Below, in pieces: positions 57,063 through 64,000 of a stretch of DNA of 64,000 nucleotides (positions within the stretch are counted from its first letter, which is position 1; every line of letters begins with the position of its first letter). A program made the position numbers and the translations under genes. The notes beneath the pieces are model-generated. The model saw only the letters and a list, made by a program, of their open reading frames with translations. It ran no database searches and was not told the DNA's origin. This stretch comes from Angiostrongylus vasorum (taxonomy: Eukaryota > Nematoda > Chromadorea > Rhabditida > Metastrongylidae). The DNA is taken from positions 2,914,001 to 2,978,000 of the forward strand of contig JADANN010000375.1 in assembly GCA_018806985.1 (NCBI GenBank), read 5' to 3'.

Positions 57063-57115
57063 CTGTTGAATCCTTAGGGATGCGTTACGCATTCTATTCC
57101 ATTTGTAGCAGCCTA
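57063..57115 (-). mobile_element. SINE-B tail fragment upstream of pkc-1 copy A exon 1
   Basis: GCTGTTGAATCCTTAGGGAT and ACGCATTCTATTCCATT match the tail and align in position with the old copy at 6258. Confidence 0.55.
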
Positions 57116-57139
57116 GGATGAAAATAAAAAATAAAAAGG

Positions 57140-57412
57140 ACAAAGCTCTCGGCGTTGATCAATCCCTGAGGGATGCGCTATGCATTCGACTTCATTAAGT
57201 ATCGTTGAAGGTGATTGAATGCATATCTGGCCTTTACAATGACTCGCGGTGGCTTGCCGACATATCGAATCAGCGCTGCTATCCTCCCAGACAAGTCTGG
57301 TACCAATGTGTCGACCCCGGAGGGATGGAAGGCTTAGTGGCCATGGGCGCGGGGATCGATTCCACGTGAGTGTCGCAGTGGCGCCTCCAACCACTGCGCC
57401 ACACACGCCCTA
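57140..57412 (-). mobile_element. SINE-B full copy
   Basis: Reverse: TCTCGGCGTTGATCAATCCC to CCACTGCGCCACACACGCCC. Close to consensus, so younger than its neighbour. Confidence 0.82.
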
Positions 57413-57419
57413 GAGATGA

Positions 57420-58350
57420 TTGGATGTATTTTTTGGTCTCTACAAGAATTTGCGGATCTATCGAAGTGGCAATAAAACTGACGATAAAGGAGGGAAATAT
57501 GGTAACGACGCTGATGGGATTCGTTGTAGTAACAACAATGTTGATAGCAACACTGACCTTCGATACTTAGACTTAACTCGGCCTCTACTCTAGGGAGATA
57601 ACTCTTCCCCTAACAACGTGCACGTATGAGCAGGATAACTCGTCCTCAGGTAACGTGCAGATATCAGAGAACACCTAGTCCTCAAATAATTTTCAAATAT
57701 CATATCAGTACATCTCTTACATCATCATGTTGCCTTCCAATTGTTACCGGCGTAGGTGATAAAGTTCTTCTTCAAGGTTCTGGTGTTGTTTGATATTCTG
57801 TCGTTTACTTTCCTCATTAAGGGCCGGTTAAGCGCAGTTTTTCTTTAAAACGCCGAGATAATCGTCCGATCACAGCGTCCCCATATGTTACAAAGGGAGT
57901 CGCTTAGGTTTGCTTCGTTCCAACTAGGACTGCTCCAGGAAGAAAATGTTTGCTATGCGTACTTGAAACTACTCATCGACTGAGTGAATGATCAGTTGAT
58001 TTATTAATAAGTTGACCAAGAAAAATTAAATGAGAAGTGAACATAATCAAATTCTATGCAAAGCTAAAAATTAGACATCAAATACGGATTTTAGGTCGTC
58101 ATTATCATAAGGAAAATTCTTCGTGTTAGCGAACAATAAACAGATAGATAAGATCAGAGAGGACCTTTTGAACGACCCGAAGTGCTGTTCAAAGGTCTGA
58201 ATTTGTTCCTACTAAGTAGAAGGGAAATGCGTTAAAATTATTCATGTGGAGCCGCAACATTAACCCTGAGACGACGATGTGACCTCTACAGGAGTCATAG
58301 GATACGAAAATAGTGGCTGCTTCTGCTTCAAAGCAACACATTTCAGGTCA
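57420..58350. other. No feature recognised
   Basis: Region upstream of copy A. A short repeated motif (CCTCAGGTAACGTGCAGATA / CCTCAAATAATTTTCAAATA near 57640-57710) is the only structure seen. Confidence 0.4.
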
Positions 58351-58361
58351 TAAAGGATGAA

Positions 58362-58627
58362 GCTCTCGGGGTTGATCAATCATGAAGGAAGCGCCATGCA
58401 TTTGACTTCATTAAGCATCGTTGGAAGTGATTGAGTGCATATCTGGCCTTTACAATGACTCGCGGTGGCCTACAGATATATCGAACTAGTGCTGCTATCC
58501 TCCCAGACAAGTTTGGTATCAATTTGCCGACCCCGGAGAGATGGAAGGCATGGTGGGCCATGGGCGGGAGGATCGATTCCACGTGTGGGTTGCAGGGCGC
58601 TTCCGACCACTGCGCCACACGCGCCCA
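58362..58627 (-). mobile_element. SINE-B full copy beside (TA)n
   Basis: Reverse: CTCTCGGGGTTGATCAATCA to CACTGCGCCACACGCGCCC, immediately followed by (TA)n and a CA-rich tract, as at 11.66 kb. Confidence 0.82.
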
Positions 58628-58775
58628 TATATATATATATATATATATATACATATGTACAAAGGCACACACATACAAAGACACACACACATATACACGC
58701 ACGCCGGCACGCACACCTCCACATACTCATATACACCATAGACGTATATGCAGATACAGACAAACCAACGAACGC
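58628..58775. repeat. (TA)n followed by CA-rich tract
   Basis: Same order as at 11.66 kb: SINE-B head, (TA)n, CA-rich with CACGCCGGCACGCACACCTC, then ATAGACGTATATGCAGATAC. Confidence 0.9.
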
Positions 58776-58858
58776 GGAGGGATTGGTGAGCCTGAGACGC
58801 GCGATTGATCCGATGTCTATTGTAGGGCACCTACGACCATTGCGCTACACGCGCCCCC
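58775..58858 (-). mobile_element. SINE-B head fragment
   Basis: GGAGGGATTGGTGAGCCTGA to CATTGCGCTACACGCGCCCC. It closes the CA-rich tract. Confidence 0.65.
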
Positions 58859-59045
58859 TACGTCACCTCACTCCGTTCCGTCACGATAGGCTCAAAAAAA
58901 ATTGAGATTCAAAACGTAAAGAACAGATTAAAGTAGTGAGTAATGTTACCCTCATAATCTAGACAGTTAACACTCCATACGCACGCACGACTGAGCGCTC
59001 AGGAGACCATCCCCCTGAATTCAGTTGGAACACTCGGGAAGTACA

Positions 59046-59324
59046 TTACCGTCTTCGTACACGACTCCTCACTTTACAACGATCCACCCTGGCTCTCGAC
59101 CAACCATCTCCAAATTCTTTATGAAACAAGCAGTCGTGGAAAGAAATGAATAACCAACAGGTCTTTTTTAGTGATCTATTGCTCAGGTCTTTCCAAAACA
59201 GTAACATGTCAATGATGTGAAGGCATTCAAAAGCGCACGATTCTTCATAAAGAAGGGCGATTCGAAGGTTCAAGCGTAAGCTACAAACTTTACCCAAAAC
59301 TGTTTGTTTTTGTGCGTTAGCAAT
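59046..59324 (-). CDS. Unrecognised terminal exon candidate
   Basis: A very good acceptor (CTTTTTTTCCAG) opens a 92-codon frame that begins IANAQKQTVLGKVC and ends SRARVDRCKVRSRVRRR before TAA. The composition looks coding: mixed wobble bases, six Cys, and segments such as LHIIDMLLFWKDLSNRSLKK. An alternative donor (AAA then GTGAGG) lies near the end. It sits 2.2 kb upstream of copy A exon 1 on the same strand, so it could be a 5' exon of a different gene or isoform. I do not recognise the protein. Confidence 0.4.
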   Translation of the reverse strand: MANAQKQTVLGKVCSLRLNLRIALLYEESCAFECLHIIDMLLFWKDLSNRSLKKTCWLFISFHDCLFHKEFGDGWSRARVDRCKVRSRVRRR

Positions 59325-59549
59325 CTGGAAAAAAAGGAGACAAAGAACGATGTGAGAAGGAAAAAGTAATCCTAACAAAAAAATTCTGTCGTATTGTGTA
59401 AATTAGCAGTTGGGGCTCACGGTGTAAAACAGCTGTTAAAAAGCAATTTTTTGTGGAAACTTCTGTTAGTTAACTGAAAAACTCTTATCTACAACGCAAA
59501 TTTCTGGACATAAATAGCTGGCTTAGTGCTAGTTATTTACTCAGGTAGA

Positions 59550-59740
59550 GGCATTTGTAGCATAGCGCTTAGTAGCGCATTGAGATACACACAGGGCGTT
59601 GGCTCGATATTGAGCTTCAGAGTCGGGGAATCGGAACTGGACTTATCTGGGTGACTGGATACACCAGTAAGCCATCGAAATTTACCATCTTCGGCCATCT
59701 ACAGGATCCTTTGAATAGTATAGAAAGCATGACACATTCT
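59550..59740 (+). mobile_element. SINE-B-related copy (diverged)
   Basis: GGCATTTGTAGCATAGCGCT head, GCTCGATATTG B-box remnant, GGACTTATCTGGGTGACTGG stem. Confidence 0.5.
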
Positions 59741-59779
59741 TACGGGGTTGGCCACCCCCGGATACTCTAATTACTTAGT

Positions 59780-60560
59780 TATTACCTCTTAAGGAAATGT
59801 TCCTTATCACCGAAGAATCATCTATATCTCTTTAGATAAACTACTGTTGTTGTACATTCCTCACACCAGGCGTAGAATCTTATTCATGCGCACATATGAC
59901 GTAAACATTAATTGACCTCTCAACAGTTGTTAGTCGTACTCTGTATTTGTTTATTCTCATTGTTTAGACAGAGGCTTACTTACCGTAGTCTGAAGTTCGA
60001 TGCTACTGTATCACAACTGGAAGTCCTGTGTGGTGGATATTCCACACAATGAAGGCATCTTCCTTCTATGATGGACCATCGCTTTAGGAATCAATCCTCA
60101 TCGAGATCTCAACTCACCGATCAGCTTGAGCGATCCATCTCATCACCGCAGCTTAATGACACCTTAGTCACATAAATCCACAGTGGGAGCTTTATCTGGT
60201 CAACATAATTGACTCTGTAAGATTCAACCATTATATTACATGTGCTTATCACAAGTTTTAATGGTGTTAAGGTACTTGCAACACATGACAAGAGAATGTC
60301 ATAACGAGTTCGTCTCAAGTAATCGTTGTCCACACGCCAGGTGACAGAAGGATTAGACCATAAACAACATAGCTGTCATTGTAGAAAATGTCCTTTTCAT
60401 AGAGAAAAATTCTATCTCACTGAACAAATTACAGTTGCACTTTTTCTCACACCAGTTGCAGGGTCTCTCATATACGATGTAAACATTTACGAACTAATCC
60501 ATTAACAGTTGTTAACTGTATTATGCATTTTCCTGTTGTTACTAGTTAAATAAACGTCGA
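59780..60560. repeat. Two diverged tandem copies of a ~200 bp segment
   Basis: 59790-59980 and 60380-60550 share CTCACACCAG, GATGTAAACATT-type and CAACAGTTGTTA..TGTAT blocks in the same order, about 580 bp apart. Identity of the segment is unknown. Confidence 0.55.
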
Positions 60561-60699
60561 GTTATCCAAGTTTTTAGATGCATTCAATGGCAATCACAAA
60601 AAGCACGGTAGGCAACTGTAAGATGAGCATCCTATGTTGAAATCTGCCCATCTTCAGCATAGATCTTCAAACAGACTTATTTTTTATTTTGTTTGTATG

Positions 60700-60985
60700 G
60701 CCTGCCATTCTACTGCGTGGATACCACCACTTCTTCCACCCGATTCGTTGCCTCACATCCAATATCTGCAATGGTCTCCGAACATTTCGTGCGTTGCTTC
60801 GGCTGTTGCTTAAGAATTTCGTCTTCTTTATGAATGTCGTAGAATGCTGGTCGAGTCGACTCTCCTTGAAATCTTGCTGATAGCGAAGCTAAGGCGTTGC
60901 GGACTAGAGTAGAGCGTTGGGAAGGGGATCGAACTAGCATCTTGCTTCCTGATGGCCTGCAATACTAACCACTCTGCTGTCACTT
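60700..60985 (-). mobile_element. SINE-C copy (diverged)
   Basis: Reverse: TTCTACTGCGTGGATACCAC to GGGGATCGAACTAGCATCTT and ACCACTCTGCTG. Confidence 0.65.
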
Positions 60986-61426
60986 TCAAAAATATACTTC
61001 AAGGGAATTATAAGTACTTCTTGCTCCTTAAAATGCTATTCATTCCTATTACCACTATAAACCTAAAGAGTTTTTCTTGCAACGTCCTCTCCGCCTCTCT
61101 AAATATCTTCTTAAATGGTAAAATTACATATTTGGCTAAGAACAGTGTGAAAATTGAAAAGATCTGAAGATGGCACTGATAGATGAGGACGAGTTCATCT
61201 TAAGGACTTCCCAAGAACCAAAGTTAGCAGTGGAGTCCTGAATAATCCAAAGAAATATGTCGATTATTCACTCCGAGGTCAAGTGAAAGTCGCTTTCGTA
61301 AAGTTTCCTAAGTATTAATTTCTTGTAAATTTCCTCTTCAATGCGTCGTTTTCTTGTTCAGCAATCGCGAGGTTGTTAAACAGCATACATTTACTTCCAT
61401 AGAAAAACACAATACAATACAACAGT

Positions 61427-61462
61427 AGCTGACGTTTCGGCAGTATCGCCTTCTTCAGAGCC
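61427..61462 (-). ncRNA. Hammerhead ribozyme motif H5
   Basis: Left-arm hammerhead, minus strand, with core and helix I pairing as in H4. Confidence 0.78.
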
Positions 61463-61620
61463 TGGAAGGGTATACTGACATACAATTTACTAGGCCAAAC
61501 GCTTCAATGACACTTACAAAAAAGACGAAAAACTCTATGGTAATTACATGGTCAACAGCTTCTCGAAAAAACTCACCGCTTTTTTACGTGCCTTCCCATG
61601 AGGAAGATTAGAACAGCTGA

Positions 61621-62016
61621 TTATGGTCGCATAAGGTTGATGACTGCACCATCCCACATCAGAAATTGATGCGAACATACGGGGGTCAGGTCGCGTATGA
61701 CCTCTGGGCATTCATCCCTGCTATTCATTGTAGGGTTTTTGGCATTTATCCAAAAAGCCTCAAGAAGTTTTCGCGCTGGTGTTCTAGTCTCCTGCGCAAG
61801 GATATTGACTTTTACTTCAAAATCGTCCCCGCTGTGCTTTTGTATCCTATGCGTGCCTAGTGGGGTACTTTGTCTTAGTTTTCGTTTGCCATCTAGGTGT
61901 TCTTTTATACGGATACACAAAGGCCTGCCCGTTTCGCCAATATATTCATCTCCGCAATTATTACAAGAGATCAGGTATATCGTACCTGAACTCATGCAAT
62001 CACCGTCCCCTGCCAT
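61621..62016 (-). CDS. Penelope GIY-YIG endonuclease domain (left arm, open frame)
   Basis: Open for 131 codons: GTIYLISCNNCGDEYIGETG, CIRIKEHLDGKRK, then DDFEVKVNILAQETRTPARK and NPTMNSRDECPEVIRDL. A Cys-rich ICPYGRGR-type linker lies just upstream in a shifted frame. The right-arm copy (63260-63615) of the same sequence has several one-base gains that break it. Confidence 0.85.
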   Translation of the reverse strand: MAGDGDCMSSGTIYLISCNNCGDEYIGETGRPLCIRIKEHLDGKRKLRQSTPLGTHRIQKHSGDDFEVKVNILAQETRTPARKLLEAFWINAKNPTMNSRDECPEVIRDLTPVCSHQFLMWDGAVINLMRP

Positions 62017-62347
62017 AAGGGCAGATTACGCAATTTGTTGTTTCGCATAGACGGTCATACAGGCGGTTACGAACTAACTGACGACGTAGAGTAGCCGGTG
62101 GTATTTCAACTATCGCTACCGATTCCTCTAGACCTGCCCTTCTTAAGCATCGTTTAATCGCTACGCTTACTTCATCGCTAATAAAGGGCAGCATAAACGG
62201 GACTTTCTTTTGGCCAAGTGTTTCGCTTGGGCGCGTCGCTCTCCTTCTAAACTTATCTCGTGGGGTTACTATTTCGTAGCCATTGGAGATGGCTATTTGC
62301 CGAGCCAAGTCGTGCGATTCTTTCTTTAGTTCCCCTGGGTTGTGCAC
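62000..62347 (-). pseudogene. Penelope RT thumb/linker (left arm)
   Basis: The frame contains ISNGYEIVTPRDKFRRRATR, FISDEVSVAIKRCLRRAGLE, RQLVRNRLYDRLC and NCVICPYGRGR, the linker between RT and endonuclease. It overlaps the start of the endonuclease frame in another phase, so at least one frameshift separates the two. Confidence 0.75.
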
Positions 62348-62473
62348 ACAGAGGTGGCTGTTCGAAACATGTTTCTCACAATCGCCCTCTTTGTGTGTGA
62401 AGGGTGGGAAGAAAGGAAGTGAACGAGGATGTTCTTGTTACTTGGCTTTCGGTACCACTTTGTCAGGTAACCG

Positions 62474-62701
62474 CTACTTGATAGGCTTATTTGGACGTTT
62501 AAAAACGGAAGCCAGTCTTTTTCTCGGTTTCTCCCGGGTGAACTTAATGTACTCAGACTGCTCGTTCAATAATTCAAAGCATTTGTCCATCTCCTCCTGC
62601 GTAGAGAAGATGACAAAACAATCATCTACATATCTGCAGTAGAGTAGTGGCCGGAGATCGAGAGCAGGGGCTTCTATCTTTAGACATAAACACAATGGCA
62701 A
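62474..62701 (-). pseudogene. Penelope RT palm with YVDD box (central spacer)
   Basis: Reads LRPLLYCRYVDDCFVIFSTQ then EEMDKCFELLNEQSEY. This is the only palm copy in the inverted unit and marks the single-copy centre. The frame is lost after KRLASV. Confidence 0.8.
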
Positions 62702-63073
62702 GGCTTGGTGCCAGTCGCTGTCCCATAGCCAACCCCCTTATTTGCGCGAAATATTTCCCAGACCATCTGAAAATCGAGCAGTTTAGGCACTCCTTTACCT
62801 GACAAAGTAGCTACCGAAAGCCAAGTAACAAGAACATCCTCGTTCACTTCCTTTCTTCCCAACCCCTTCACACACAAAGAGGGCGATTGTCGAGAAACAT
62901 GTTTCGAACAGCCACCTCTGTGTGCACAACCGGGGAACTAAAGAAAGAATCGCACGACTTGTGCTCGGCAAATAGCCATCTCCAATGGCTACGAAATAGT
63001 AACCCCACGAGATAAGTTTAGAAGGAGAGCGACGCGCCCAAGCGAAACACTTGGCCAAAAGAAAGTCCCGTTT

Positions 63074-63268
63074 ATGCTGCCCTTTATTAGCGATGAAGTA
63101 AGCGTAGCGATTAAACGATGCTTAAGAAGGGCAGGTCTAGAGGAATCGGTAGCGATAGTTGAAATACCACCGGCTACTCTACGTCGTCAGTTAGTTCGTA
63201 ACCGCCTGTATGACCGTCTATGCGAAACAACAAATTGCGTAATCTGCCCTTATGGCAGGGGACGGTGA
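63074..63268 (+). pseudogene. Penelope RT thumb/linker (right arm)
   Basis: Mirror of the left-arm linker (FISDEVSVAIKRCLRRAGLE to ICPYGRGR). The following endonuclease in this arm is interrupted by one-base insertions near 63365, 63453 and 63508. Confidence 0.75.
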
Positions 63269-63810
63269 TTGCATGAGTTCAGGTACGATATACCTGATCT
63301 CTTGTAATAATTGCGGAGATGAATATATTGGCGAAACGGGCAGGCCTTTGTGTATCCGTATAAAAAGAACACCTAGATGGCAAACGAAAACTAAGACAAA
63401 AGTACCCCACTAGGCACGCATAGGATACAAAAAGCACAGCGGGGACGATTTTTGAAGTAAAAGTCAATATCCTTGCGCAGGAGACTAGAACACCAGCGCG
63501 AAAAACTTCTTGAGGCTTTTTGGATAAATGCCAAAAACCCTACAATGAATAGCAGGGATGAATGCCCAGAGGTCATACGCGACCTGACCCCGTATGTTCG
63601 CATCAATTTCTGATGTGGGATGGTGCAGTCATCAACCTTATGCGACCATAATCAGCTGTTCTAATCTTCCTCATGGGAAGGCACGTAAAAAAGCGGTGAG
63701 TTTTTTCGAGAAGCTGTTGACCATGTAATTACCATAGAGTTTTTTCGTCTTTTTTGTAAGTGTTATTGAAGCGTTTGGCCTAGTAAATTGTATGTCAGTA
63801 TACCCTTCCA

Positions 63811-63845
63811 GGCTCTGAAGAAGGCGATACTGCCGAAACGTCAGC
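63811..63845 (+). ncRNA. Hammerhead ribozyme motif H6
   Basis: Right-arm hammerhead. With H5 it forms a convergent pair at the two ends of the inverted unit. Confidence 0.78.
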
Positions 63846-64000
63846 TACTGTTGTATTGTATTGTGTTTTTTCTATGGAAGTAAATGTATGCTGTTTAACA
63901 ACCTCGCGATTGCTGAACAAGAAAACGACGCATTCATATTCCAATGCCGAGGTTAATAGAAAGTCGATCCTGGGTTCCTCTTCAATGTTCTATGATATAT

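Larger units (their letters stand above)
61344..63974. mobile_element. Large inverted Penelope-like element with 13-bp target duplication
   Basis: Arms at about 61341-62469 (minus) and 62797-63937 (plus) are near-identical inverted copies of ~1.13 kb, each with terminal repeat, hammerhead, 3' UTR, GIY-YIG and RT-thumb sequence. A 327-bp centre (62470-62796) carries a single RT palm. TTCCTCTTCAATG flanks the whole unit at 61331-61343 and 63975-63987. The arms would form a very long hairpin. Confidence 0.88.

Noticed and set aside
61697..62050. 117-codon plus-strand open frame
   Set aside because: Antisense shadow of the Penelope GIY-YIG endonuclease.
1..64000. CRISPR arrays, bacterial operons, ribosomal RNA genes
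   Set aside because: No regularly spaced short repeats, Shine-Dalgarno-led gene strings or rRNA motifs. The DNA is plainly eukaryotic.

Overview
The window is eukaryotic. It is AT-rich, its genes are split into short exons with canonical GT/AG introns (several acceptors of the TTTTCAG type), and it is saturated with small repeats. The only clearly recognisable host gene is a novel-type protein kinase C of the epsilon class. Its exon sequences read most like nematode PKC-1. Penelope-like elements, tRNA-headed SINEs, very large introns and nematode-style splice sites together suggest a clade V parasitic nematode, for example a hookworm or other strongylid. The species is an inference.

Two copies of the 5' half of the pkc-1-like gene lie in tandem on the minus strand. 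Copy A (56.8 kb down to 37.7 kb) has eight recognisable exons: the start and first C2 strand, three more C2-region exons, the pseudosubstrate linker, C1A, C1A-end/C1B, and the end of C1B. Copy B begins at 6.05 kb, has the first three exons at the same phases and lengths, and runs off the left edge of the window. Copy B keeps the family residues. Copy A differs from it at 32 of 111 comparable positions, has a degraded pseudosubstrate, an extra base in the C1A exon and a splice-phase conflict at the C1B end. I could find no kinase-domain exon between 37.7 and 6.1 kb. The simplest reading is that B is the working gene and A is a decaying, kinase-less duplicate of the regulatory half. A regulatory-domain-only product is the alternative.

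The interval between the copies (about 6-37 kb) holds several unrecognised coding-like stretches, mostly on the plus strand (12.0, 13.2, 14.0, 15.1, 15.8, 20.5 and 25.7 kb) and one on the minus strand (30.7 kb). Another good terminal-exon candidate lies at 59.0-59.3 kb, upstream of copy A. No function is claimed for any of them.

The rest is mobile DNA. There are three tRNA-headed SINE families (called here SINE-A, -B and -C, with A-box/B-box-like heads), a moderately conserved ~350-400 bp repeat of unknown class (family E, six copies), and Penelope-like elements with reverse transcriptase and GIY-YIG endonuclease remnants at 4.5, 43-44.7 and 61.3-64 kb. Hammerhead-ribozyme motifs sit in the terminal repeats of these elements and in short non-autonomous relatives. 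Three Penelope insertions are inverted-repeat units flanked by 12-13 bp target-site duplications. The largest has ~1.13 kb arms. Simple (TA)n and CA-rich tracts adjoin SINE copies.

Everything was read by eye. Repeat boundaries are good to roughly 10-30 bases. pkc-1 exon boundaries were placed at explicit splice sites.
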